Positions 43,742 to 51,645 of a stretch of 64,000 nucleotides of DNA are shown in pieces; position 1 is the stretch's first letter, and each line of letters opens with the position of its first letter. This DNA is from Spirosoma sp. (GTDB lineage: Bacteria > Bacteroidota > Bacteroidia > Cytophagales > Spirosomataceae). The position numbers were made by a program, and so were the translations under genes. The stretch is from positions 1-64,000 of the forward strand of contig NZ_JAPLET010000017.1 of the NCBI RefSeq assembly GCF_026391055.1. The letters run 5' to 3'. The notes under the pieces are model-generated. The model was given only the letters and a program-made list of their open reading frames with translations. It was not told the origin of the DNA and ran no database searches.

Positions 43742-44743
43742 ATGAATAAATCAATGGGCATTTTTGAAAAGGAAAATCATATTAATTTTTTTCTGCTAGC
43801 CGGAAGTAAGTCTAATTTAGCAACTTTAGACTTTAGCCATTTGAACATTAGGATACTTGCTTTAAATTCAGATGAGTTCGATAGTATATTAAAAGATTCT
43901 TCATTTGAAGAAGACTGGTATCCCAGAAATAGAGAATTACTTTTTGCGGACATAAAAAAAGATTTAATCGAAGATTATATGATAGAATCTTTGTATGTCC
44001 TAATGCCAATAGATCTTTCCGTAATTGTTGAGACAAAATATTATTATGAGTGTTGGACGATTCTTTTAATAATGTTCCCATCAGTATTATCCATATACGC
44101 AGATTTTATGTATCAAATTTTTGATAATAGGTACTTATGGCAAATTGGCTCTACTCAATACCGATTTTATCAAAAAAACCAGTTTGAAGACTATCTTCAT
44201 TTCGAAGAATCAAATATTACTAGTATAAATAAGTTTATTGTACTTTACTTCAGTAGAATTAGTAATTTAAAATATGTAAAATCTGCAATTGACAGCTACA
44301 AACTTAGTTTTCATTCTAACCTATATTCAATGTCATATATTAGTTTATGTATATGCTTGGAAACACTTGTTGAAGGGAGTATTGAACTTTCGTATAGAAT
44401 CAAAAGAACCGTAGCTGTGTTGTGCTCTAAAAATGAAAATATTGGACTAATAATTTTTAAAAATATAGATAATATATACAAATTAAGATCAAAGATTGTT
44501 CACGGAGCAGAAGTAAACTCTAATAAGATTGATGAATATAGACCTTATTTGAGAATGATCGTTTCTAAGATAATTGTTGAATTGATAATTCATAATATAT
44601 CAACATTAATAGACCTAAATTATAAAATAACCAGTATTGGGTTCGGAGACAGACAAAAGCTATCGACGGCTTACTCATCGCTTGTCTTAAGTACTATAAT
44701 GGATGAAGTTATAGACACTAAAAAATTATCCGCTATCAAGTAA
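43742..44743 (+). CDS. HEPN-like (ApeA-like) protein inside the type III operon
   Basis: A 333-residue soluble protein; very low GC. In the C-terminal third a helical region (SYISLCICLETLVEGSIELS, then LYKLRSKIVHGAEV-like sequence) carries the HEPN R-x4-H motif: Arg249 and His254 in RSKIVHG, as in Apea-type HEPN domains. HEPN proteins are often metal-independent RNases in defence and abortive infection. The N-terminal 200 residues are not recognised. It starts 5 bp after mod and ends 18 bp before res, so it is translated from the same mRNA. It could modify, sense or back up the restriction system; this is inferred. Confidence 0.65.
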   Translation: MNKSMGIFEKENHINFFLLAGSKSNLATLDFSHLNIRILALNSDEFDSILKDSSFEEDWYPRNRELLFADIKKDLIEDYMIESLYVLMPIDLSVIVETKYYYECWTILLIMFPSVLSIYADFMYQIFDNRYLWQIGSTQYRFYQKNQFEDYLHFEESNITSINKFIVLYFSRISNLKYVKSAIDSYKLSFHSNLYSMSYISLCICLETLVEGSIELSYRIKRTVAVLCSKNENIGLIIFKNIDNIYKLRSKIVHGAEVNSNKIDEYRPYLRMIVSKIIVELIIHNISTLIDLNYKITSIGFGDRQKLSTAYSSLVLSTIMDEVIDTKKLSAIK

Positions 44744-44761
44744 TTACCAACTATTCGCATT

Positions 44762-47428
44762 ATGAAATTACAATTCGATAGCAATCAATCCTATCAACGT
44801 ATAGCTATAAACTCAGTTGTTAACCTGTTTCAAGGCCAGCCCTTGCAACAAAGCGCTTTTGAAGTGTTGATTTCGGACTTTGGCAGTGGGCTAAAACTTA
44901 CTCAAAATGGAGTAGCCAATAATCTAGTCTTAACAGACGAACAATTACGCATCAACTTGAAAGCCATTCAGGAAACCAATCAACTAAAAAATGGTAAAGA
45001 TTGGCAAGGCCGTAACTTCACGGTAGAAATGGAGACTGGAACGGGTAAGACATACACCTATCTAAGGACTATCTATGAATTAAATCAACAGTATGGCTTT
45101 AAAAAGTTTGTTATTGTAGTTCCCAGCGTAGCTATACGAGAAGGAACATTAAAAAATCTGACAATTACACGGCAGCATTTCAAAAATCTGTATAATAATC
45201 CATCTTTAGATTACTCCGTTTATGATAGTAAAAAACTTTCAGCTTTACGGAGTTTTGCAACTGCAAACAGCTTGCAAATTCTGGTACTAAACATTGACAG
45301 TTTCACCCGTGATGATAATGTAATCAATCAGTTACGGGAAACAGGTATCCGTCCAATTGAGTATGTGACGAGTACGAATCCGATTGTTATTATTGACGAA
45401 CCGCAAAACATGGAAACAGAGGTACGACGTAAAGCGATTACAGACCTCTTACCCATGAAAACTTTACGCTATTCAGCCACCCATAAAAATTATTATAATC
45501 TGGTTTACAGACTTTCGCCTGTTAAAGCATATGAGTTAGGCTTGGTCAAACAAATTGAAATAGACGGTGTGCAGGCTGAACAGAATTATAATGCAGCCTT
45601 TATTCAGTTAGAAGGCATACAGACCGCAAAACGCAATATTCGGGCAAAACTAAAAATCTATGTTAATGATACTACAGGCGTTAGAACAAAGACCGTAACA
45701 GCTGAGGTAGGTTCTGATTTATTCGAGTTATCAAACAGCAGGGCAATGTATCAGGATGGCTTTATTATTAACAGCATTAATGCCGGTGAGGGTTTTTTAG
45801 AGTTTTCAAACGGGTTAGTACTCAACGTAGGCCAGTCACAAGGGGGATTAAACGACGATGTTCTAAAGTTCATGGTAAAACGAACTATCGAACGGCACTT
45901 TGAGAAGGAGCGACGGTTATCTAAAAAGGGTATTAAAGTATTGTCTTTGTTTTTCATTGACAGGGTAGCCAATTATCGAGACTATGACGCCGGGGGCAAC
46001 GTCATATCGGGCAAGTTTGCCCGTTGGTTTGAGGAGCTATACACTGAGATTGCCAATCGCCCAATTAACCAGCATGTTATACCATTCAATGTAGCCGACG
46101 TACATAACGGCTACTTTTCAACCGATAAAGGACGGGTAAAGGATACCAATGGAGCTACTAAAGCCGATGATGATACGTATAACTTGATAATGAAAGATAA
46201 GGAACGACTACTTAGTAATGAAGAGCCGTTACGCTTCATATTCTCACACAGTGCATTGCGGGAAGGTTGGGACAACCCAAACGTTTTTCAGATATGTACG
46301 CTTAATGAAAGCCGGTCTGAACTCAAAAAGCGGCAGGAAATAGGCCGGGGTTTAAGGCTATGCGTCGATAGTGAGGGTGCAAGGGTTCAAGATAAAACTA
46401 TTAATGTACTGACTGTTATAGCTAACGAAACATACCAGGATTTTGCTAATACCTTGCAAAAAGAAATTGAAGAGGATACAGGCGAACCATTTAAAGGTAA
46501 AATCAGGGATGCCAACGAAAAAGCCCAAATTAAACTCACCAAACAGCTAATACCAGATAACTACCCAGAATTTTTTGAGTTGTGGGATAAGATTAAAAAC
46601 CGGACTCGCTACAGAGTCTCATACGATACCGCCGTACTAACGAAACGGGCTATTGAAGAAGTCCGCAAAATGCCACCAACCGTAAGGCCACAAATTGTAT
46701 CGGAAACGGCTTTATTGGAAATGGAAGAGGAAAGGGGCTTAAAGGCTCAGTTAGTAGGACGTAGACAGGACAAAACCCGCCCAACGTCTCAGCCCGTACC
46801 TGATGTTTACGCTTACATACAAGGTAAGGTTGATCTAACCCGGCAAACGATTTTTGAAATCTTGAAAGGGTCGGAGCGGTTGGCGGAGATTACAAGTAAT
46901 CCTCAGCAATTCCTAGATAACGTAGTATCCTGTATTCAGCGAACACTAAACCGGCTAATGGTCAACGGCATTAAATATGAGCGCATACAGGGGCAGGAAT
47001 ACGCTATGCAGTTGTTTCAGGATGAAGAAATAGAAACCTACCTTAACAACTTATTCAAGGTCAGCAGAAGCCAGAAAACGCTATTTAATTACGTTCCGAT
47101 AGATAGCGATGTAGAAAGTAAGTTTGCCCGCGAATGTGAAGCAGACGAAAACGTAACGTTTTATTTCAAACTACCCAGGGGCTTTAAGATTCCGACACCG
47201 ATTGGTAACTATATACCAGATTGGGCCGTGTTGTTTGAGGGTAGCCAGCGTATCTATTTCGTCGCTGAAACTAAATCAACGCTTGACACCCAACTACTAC
47301 GGGAAATCGAAAAGCTAAAAATTGATTGTGGTAAGGCTCACTTTGCAGAATTTGAAAGTGATGGCGTTAAATTTTGGCACGTTGACAGTTTAAAAAGGCT
47401 AATTGAAAAGGAGGGTAGAGAAGATTAA
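44762..47428 (+). CDS. res: Type III restriction-modification system, Res subunit
   Basis: An 888-residue ATP-dependent restriction subunit. Walker A METGTGKTYTYLRTI at about residues 90-105, motif II IIDEPQNME (DEPQ instead of DEAD) at about 212, SF2 motif SATHKNYYNL, C-terminal helicase motif LRFIFSHSALREGWDNPNVF and QEIGRGLRL. The endonuclease is at the C-terminus, about 815-850 (IPDWAVLFEGSQRIYFVAET plus Lys), a PD-ExK site. Needs Mod for recognition. Length is at the low end of the family but complete. Confidence 0.95.
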   Translation: MKLQFDSNQSYQRIAINSVVNLFQGQPLQQSAFEVLISDFGSGLKLTQNGVANNLVLTDEQLRINLKAIQETNQLKNGKDWQGRNFTVEMETGTGKTYTYLRTIYELNQQYGFKKFVIVVPSVAIREGTLKNLTITRQHFKNLYNNPSLDYSVYDSKKLSALRSFATANSLQILVLNIDSFTRDDNVINQLRETGIRPIEYVTSTNPIVIIDEPQNMETEVRRKAITDLLPMKTLRYSATHKNYYNLVYRLSPVKAYELGLVKQIEIDGVQAEQNYNAAFIQLEGIQTAKRNIRAKLKIYVNDTTGVRTKTVTAEVGSDLFELSNSRAMYQDGFIINSINAGEGFLEFSNGLVLNVGQSQGGLNDDVLKFMVKRTIERHFEKERRLSKKGIKVLSLFFIDRVANYRDYDAGGNVISGKFARWFEELYTEIANRPINQHVIPFNVADVHNGYFSTDKGRVKDTNGATKADDDTYNLIMKDKERLLSNEEPLRFIFSHSALREGWDNPNVFQICTLNESRSELKKRQEIGRGLRLCVDSEGARVQDKTINVLTVIANETYQDFANTLQKEIEEDTGEPFKGKIRDANEKAQIKLTKQLIPDNYPEFFELWDKIKNRTRYRVSYDTAVLTKRAIEEVRKMPPTVRPQIVSETALLEMEEERGLKAQLVGRRQDKTRPTSQPVPDVYAYIQGKVDLTRQTIFEILKGSERLAEITSNPQQFLDNVVSCIQRTLNRLMVNGIKYERIQGQEYAMQLFQDEEIETYLNNLFKVSRSQKTLFNYVPIDSDVESKFARECEADENVTFYFKLPRGFKIPTPIGNYIPDWAVLFEGSQRIYFVAETKSTLDTQLLREIEKLKIDCGKAHFAEFESDGVKFWHVDSLKRLIEKEGRED

Positions 47429-47490
47429 AATTTCATCTTCTCTAAGAATTTAGGTTTGCCAAATAGATATTTTAAATACAAGTGAAATTT

Positions 47491-48393
47491 ATGAATCTGT
47501 TTACAAATAGTAATGGTCAACTTAGTACATTAGAAGAGCTGCCTTTTAAATTCGAAAAAGAAATCCAGGCTTTGTTTGAAGCGAACTTGCCTAATTTAAC
47601 GTCTTTAGAGTTTGTAAAGTCTGAGTTTACCATAAAGAACAAAAGAATTGATACGCTTGCATTTGATAATTCATCAATGGCCTTTGTGATTATCGAATAT
47701 AAACGTGATAGAAATATTAGTGTTATAGATCAGGGGTTTACTTATCTGAGTTTAATGCTGGAGAATAGAGCTGATTTTATTGTAGAATACAATGAGAGCT
47801 TAAAGAGACTCCTTAAACGTAATGACGTCGATTGGTCTCAAACAAGAGTGGTTTTTGTTTCACCAAGTTTTACTGAAAATCAAATACAGGCAACTAATTT
47901 TAAAGATATTGCGATTGAGCTGTGGGAGATAAAGCGGTACCAGAATGATATTATTGTCGTTAATCAAATAAAAAAGACACCATCAGCAGAAAGTGTGAAA
48001 ACCTTATCTCAACGCGATCAGTCTTTAAAGAAAATCACTGATGAAATTAAGGTGTTTACGGAGCAAGATCACACAAGTCAAGCATCGTATACTATTGCAG
48101 AATTATATGAAAGTTATAAGAACTCAATATTAAACCTTAGCGAAAGTATTGAGGTGAATCCACAAAAATGGTATGTAGCGTTCAAAAAGACTAATAACTT
48201 TGCATACGTCGAAATTTTAAAGAAATCAATCAGAATTATTATAAATCTCAAAATAGGGCAACTTGATGATCCTAAGAACGTTGCGAAGAATGTATCGAAT
48301 ATTGGCCATAGAGGTTATGGGGACTATCTAATTCAAGTAGAAAATGATAGTCAAATTGAATACATAATGAGCTTAATCAAGCAAGCATTATAA
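47491..48393 (+). CDS. PD-(D/E)XK nuclease-like protein with DUF5655-like C-terminus
   Basis: A 300-residue protein starting at the ATG at 47491 (MNLFTNSNGQLSTLEELPFK); a GTG at 47482 is in frame. The N-terminal half has a nuclease-like core: FTIKNKRIDTLAFDNSSMAF then VIIEYKRDRN, i.e. Asp ... Glu-x-Lys. The C-terminal half (NKWYVAFKKTNN-like region and VSNIGHRGYGDYLIQVENDS) resembles DUF5655. Such proteins occur beside restriction systems. It lies 62 bp after res in the same direction. Confidence 0.75.
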   Translation: MNLFTNSNGQLSTLEELPFKFEKEIQALFEANLPNLTSLEFVKSEFTIKNKRIDTLAFDNSSMAFVIIEYKRDRNISVIDQGFTYLSLMLENRADFIVEYNESLKRLLKRNDVDWSQTRVVFVSPSFTENQIQATNFKDIAIELWEIKRYQNDIIVVNQIKKTPSAESVKTLSQRDQSLKKITDEIKVFTEQDHTSQASYTIAELYESYKNSILNLSESIEVNPQKWYVAFKKTNNFAYVEILKKSIRIIINLKIGQLDDPKNVAKNVSNIGHRGYGDYLIQVENDSQIEYIMSLIKQAL

Positions 48394-48420
48394 AAACAAT
48401 ATTTTAACATAGCTCTCAAA

Positions 48421-48927
48421 ATGGCAGATCGGAAAAGAAGAACAAGAGAACATATTATTGCTGATCTTAGCGTTAACAATTTTGAAAGAATAGCTTTGCT
48501 AACTGGATATTCTGTTGAAAGGACAGTTCATGATTATGGTTATGACGTCCTTCTATACACATACAACAATATAGGTGAAATAGAGAACGGTTACGTCTCG
48601 GTCCAATTAAAAGCATCTGATAGTTTATCATTCATTGATTCTGGAACTGCTATTTCTTTTCCTGTATCAAAAAAAGATCTTAATTTGTGGTTGGCTGAAT
48701 ACAACCCTGTTATTCTGGTTATATATGATTCAATAGGCGACGTAGGCTATTGGCTTTATATCCAGAAATATTTAGAGGATATTAAAGGTTTTTCTCTGTC
48801 TAATGTTAAAAAGTGGTTAAATGTGCGCATTCCAATAAAGCAAAAGATTGAAGAAAATAATATGAGGACCTTTGCTAAATATAAGGCAAATTTATATTCT
48901 CAAATTCATGTAAAACACAGCATCTGA
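48421..48927 (+). CDS. DUF4365-like protein
   Basis: A 168-residue protein. The N-terminal RRTREHIIADLSVNNFERIA and VHDYGYDVLLYTYNN, then GYVSVQLKASDS, match the DUF4365 pattern, which has a PD-(D/E)XK-like core (Asp of GYDVLLY, Gln-x-Lys of VQLKASD). The catalytic Glu/Asp is replaced by Gln, so nuclease activity is uncertain. Its stop shares a base with the start of the next gene, indicating tight coupling. Confidence 0.8.
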   Translation: MADRKRRTREHIIADLSVNNFERIALLTGYSVERTVHDYGYDVLLYTYNNIGEIENGYVSVQLKASDSLSFIDSGTAISFPVSKKDLNLWLAEYNPVILVIYDSIGDVGYWLYIQKYLEDIKGFSLSNVKKWLNVRIPIKQKIEENNMRTFAKYKANLYSQIHVKHSI

Positions 48928-49166
48928 TGAAAACGTCTATAACATATAGCGAGCTAATAAATAAATTGGTTGATCTGGGGTTTACAAAGAAAACAGTAGG
49001 ATCTCATGTGTTATTATCATATAAAGAATATGATTCGACTATTGTAATGCCATCATTCAAAGGTAAAATTATTGCTCAAACATATTTCCTTCAAGCTGTA
49101 AGAAAAAATCTTGTAGAAAAAGGAGTATTAACAGCTGATCAATTCGACACAATGTTGGAGTATTGA
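48927..49166 (+). CDS. HicA-like small protein, partner of DUF4365
   Basis: A 79-residue protein with a double-stranded-RNA-binding-like fold pattern: YSELINKLVDLGFTKKTVGS, then HVLLSYKEYDSTIVMPSFKG and YFLQAVRKNLVEKGVL. In HicA toxins the catalytic His lies in a GSHxxh motif, and here GSH is followed by VLLSY at the right place. The lysine-rich second half fits. There is no HicB-type antitoxin; the coupled DUF4365 protein may play that role. Confidence 0.65.
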   Translation: MKTSITYSELINKLVDLGFTKKTVGSHVLLSYKEYDSTIVMPSFKGKIIAQTYFLQAVRKNLVEKGVLTADQFDTMLEY

Positions 49167-49176
49167 AATATATACC

Positions 49177-49758
49177 ATGGGACGAATTCCAGCCTTTAAG
49201 AATAACTTTAACGACTTACTAAGATTCAGCTTAGCCGATCTAAAAAGACATGGCTATTTGATTGGTTGGTACTCAGCCCCTTTGACATGGACACGAAATG
49301 GCTATAAAAGAGGTTCAATAAACATTGGCGTTAATCTTGATTGTCTATGGCCAGGGAACTACGTTCAGTTAGACTACATTGTAGACGGACGCTCAATGAG
49401 TTATAGAATTGAATTAGCACAGTTACCAAGTAACTTAGGTAAAGGTAATGTGTGGTATTTTGTTTGTCCATTAACGGGCGAACATTGCCGAACCTTGTAC
49501 AAGGTTGGTGACTATTTCGCATCTCGTAAAGCGCAAAAGGGGACGTTGTATGAAAGCCAAACATACTCCAAGCATTACAGATGGTTAGATAAGACATTCG
49601 GACCAGAACTAAAATTAGATGGCGTTTATGATGAAGTGTATAAACGATACGCTAAGAAATATTATCGAGGTAAACCAACTCCGAAAATGAGAAAGGCTCT
49701 TGCATTAGAGCGGGCGTGTGATTTATCTAAAGATCTCATATGTAAAAGTTTAAATTAA
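49177..49758 (+). CDS. Hypothetical protein, last gene of the element
   Basis: A 193-residue soluble protein that starts 10 bp after the HicA-like gene. It contains YFVCPLTGEHCRTLYKVGDY, a Cys/His pattern of the kind that may bind zinc (CPxxGxxC), and a Lys/Arg-rich C-terminus (KYYRGKPTPKMRKALALERA). Domain not recognised. A long hairpin separates it from the tRNA. Confidence 0.75.
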   Translation: MGRIPAFKNNFNDLLRFSLADLKRHGYLIGWYSAPLTWTRNGYKRGSINIGVNLDCLWPGNYVQLDYIVDGRSMSYRIELAQLPSNLGKGNVWYFVCPLTGEHCRTLYKVGDYFASRKAQKGTLYESQTYSKHYRWLDKTFGPELKLDGVYDEVYKRYAKKYYRGKPTPKMRKALALERACDLSKDLICKSLN

Positions 49759-49815
49759 TACCATCAAGATAATTTTAAGTAAGATATAATTCTGTCAACA
49801 AAATAGTCAACACGA

Positions 49816-49874
49816 CTACAATAAAATAGGGCTAATTAACTGAATTTCAGCTAATTAGCCCTATTTTATTGTAG
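49816..49874. terminator. 59-nt near-perfect palindrome abutting attR and the tRNA 3' end
   Basis: Bases 49816-49844 pair with 49846-49874 at 28 of 29 positions around a single central base. The core is AT-rich with AATTAGCCC-type arms. The right end covers the first bases of the attachment repeat and the tRNA 3' terminus. It can stop transcription from both the element operon and the convergent tRNA gene, and could also be a binding or structure site for integration. Confidence 0.7.
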
Positions 49875-49885
49875 TCCCGACGGGA
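49871..49885. repeat. Right attachment repeat (attR) at the tRNA 3' end
   Basis: GTAGTCCCGACGGGA is identical to 35487-35501. It covers the acceptor-stem 3' strand of the tRNA and the adjacent base, the usual integration site for tyrosine recombinases. Confidence 0.85.
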
Positions 49886-49943
49886 ATCGAACCCATATCA
49901 AGCGTTTAGGAAACGCTTATTCTATCCGTTGAACTACGGGACC
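49872..49943 (-). tRNA. tRNA-Arg (anticodon CCT)
   Basis: On the minus strand: acceptor stem GGTCCCG with CGGGACT and discriminator A; D-arm GTTCAACGGATAGAAT; anticodon stem-loop AGCGT-TTCCTAA-ACGCT with anticodon CCT (reads AGG); T-arm with GGTTCGATTCC. All arms pair. CCA is not encoded. The acceptor 3' strand is the recombination target of the element. Confidence 0.95.
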
Positions 49944-50001
49944 AAAAAAGGAGCGGTCAGGTCGACCGCTCGCTTTAGATTGCAAAATTGTCAAAAAACC
50001 G

Positions 50002-51282
50002 TCAACCGGCCAAACCGTCGCCAAACTCCTCGGCCGATTCGGTGAGGGGGACGTTGACCCAATTGGGGTAAATGAAAAAGTGTTTTTCTTTTACCAGCGT
50101 GTACAGCAGCTCACGCAGTTCGCCAACGTTCTCGCCCGTTTCGGCCGAGATGAAGGCTACGTAATCCGCTTTTTGGGACAAATACGTCTTCTTGAGGTAT
50201 TCCAGGGCCGTTTTTCGCTGCACGGCCATCGGTATCAGCACCTCTTCTCCGCCGTTAAACACCTCATCCTCTTCCGGTAACTCAGCTTTTTCGGTCCAGG
50301 AGGCTTTGGGCGAAAACCGGTCCATTTTATTAAAAACCAGCACCATCGGCTTATCGGCCGCTTTGATGTCGGCAAGCGTTGAATTGACGACTTCAATCTG
50401 CTCCTCAAAATTAGGGTGCGATACGTCGACAACGTGAATCAGAATATCGGCTTCGCGTACCTCATCGAGCGTCGATTTGAACGATTCGATGAGCGTAGTG
50501 GGCAGCTTACGAATAAACCCGACGGTATCGGTCAGCAGAAACGGGATATTGCCCAGCGTCACTTTCCGTACCGTTGAATCGACCGTGGCAAACAGCTTGT
50601 TTTCGGCAAATACATCGCTCTTGGCCAGCGTCCGCATCAGCGTCGACTTGCCCACGTTAGTGTATCCAACCAGCGCTACGCGCACCAGGCGGTCGCGTTC
50701 TTTCCGGCGGGTCATGCTTTGCTTGTCGATCTTGGCAAGCTTCTCCTTCAAGAACGCGATCCGGTCTTTCACAATCCGGCGGTCGGTTTCAAGCTCTTTC
50801 TCACCAGGACCACGCATGCCAACGCCCCCTTTCTGGCTGGTCAAGTGACTCCACATGCGGGTCAGGCGGGGGTACATGTACTGGTATTGGGCCAGTTCGA
50901 CCTGAACGCGCGATTGAGCCGTTTGGGCCCGCATCGAGAAAATGTTCAGGATGAGCAGACTCCGGTCCAGCACTTTAATATCCTTGAAGCTATCTTCCAG
51001 ATTCCGCACCTGCGCCGGGCTCAGGTCATCATCAAAGATGACACAGTCGACCGGGTTGTCGAGGATAAATGTCTGTATTTCCTCCAGCTTACCCTTACCA
51101 ACAAACGTCCGGTTGTCCGGATGTTCTAGTTTCTGGGTAAACGCTTTTATCGTTTTAACACCCGACGTTTCGGCCAGAAAGGCTAACTCGGCCAGGTATT
51201 CTTTCGTTTGGTCGGCAGTTTGCTTTTGCGTAATCAGCGCGACCAACACAGCGGTTTCGGGTGGTTTATGGGTATCGATCAT
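50002..51282 (-). CDS. hflX: GTPase HflX
   Basis: A 426-residue ribosome-associated GTPase that splits stalled 50S/70S particles. N-terminal HflX domain (EHPDNRTFVGKGKLEEIQTF), Gly-rich linker KGGVGMRGPGEKELETDRR, P-loop VGYTNVGKSTLM, switch II LLTDTVGFIRKLP and NKMD near the end (VFNKMDRF). Length and order match HflX. Single gene, in divergent orientation to the one starting at 51646. Confidence 0.97.
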   Translation of the reverse strand: MIDTHKPPETAVLVALITQKQTADQTKEYLAELAFLAETSGVKTIKAFTQKLEHPDNRTFVGKGKLEEIQTFILDNPVDCVIFDDDLSPAQVRNLEDSFKDIKVLDRSLLILNIFSMRAQTAQSRVQVELAQYQYMYPRLTRMWSHLTSQKGGVGMRGPGEKELETDRRIVKDRIAFLKEKLAKIDKQSMTRRKERDRLVRVALVGYTNVGKSTLMRTLAKSDVFAENKLFATVDSTVRKVTLGNIPFLLTDTVGFIRKLPTTLIESFKSTLDEVREADILIHVVDVSHPNFEEQIEVVNSTLADIKAADKPMVLVFNKMDRFSPKASWTEKAELPEEDEVFNGGEEVLIPMAVQRKTALEYLKKTYLSQKADYVAFISAETGENVGELRELLYTLVKEKHFFIYPNWVNVPLTESAEEFGDGLAG

Positions 51283-51645
51283 GTATTGTCTATAGTGAGT
51301 TTAGGCGATTACTGCCTACGGTTGGCAACTAAATCAGGCACCGCCGGGCAGTTGGCCTGTAAGTAATAACGGGTCCTATTCGGTAAAAGTTTCGGCAACG
51401 AATCGACCTGATCTATGGCCTGAAGTAGTATTAGGATACGGACCCGGACTTGCTGCCGGATAACGATGATACCCTTCAGGAATGGGCTTTTTCAGCGGTT
51501 ATCTAACACGCGACGGAAGCATAATTCAGAACAGCTTCGCGTTTACGGCGCGTAATCCGTCCGAACTGATTAAATTTAACCACATTAGTTGCTTTAGTGG
51601 GGTAGCACCCACGAATTGCGCAATTACCACTTACTGTTAACACGC
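51283..51645. other. Divergent intergenic region
   Basis: About 360 bp between hflX and the propeller/cytochrome gene. No gene or structured RNA seen. It probably holds both promoters; no clear element recognised. Confidence 0.4.

Larger units (their letters stand above)
35487..49885. mobile_element. 14.4-kb integrated element at tRNA-Arg(CCT) with defence cargo
   Basis: A 15-bp repeat GTAGTCCCGACGGGA occurs at 35487-35501 and again at 49871-49885, where it is the 3' end of a complete tRNA-Arg gene. A tyrosine recombinase sits just inside the left repeat. The interior carries an excisionase-like gene, DUF3987 and toprim/zinc-ribbon genes, a phage-terminase-like remnant and an AT-rich restriction-modification/HEPN block. 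No relaxase or conjugation gene was seen, so it is an integrative element that would need a helper, or a phage-satellite-like island. Whether it still excises is unknown. Confidence 0.85.
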
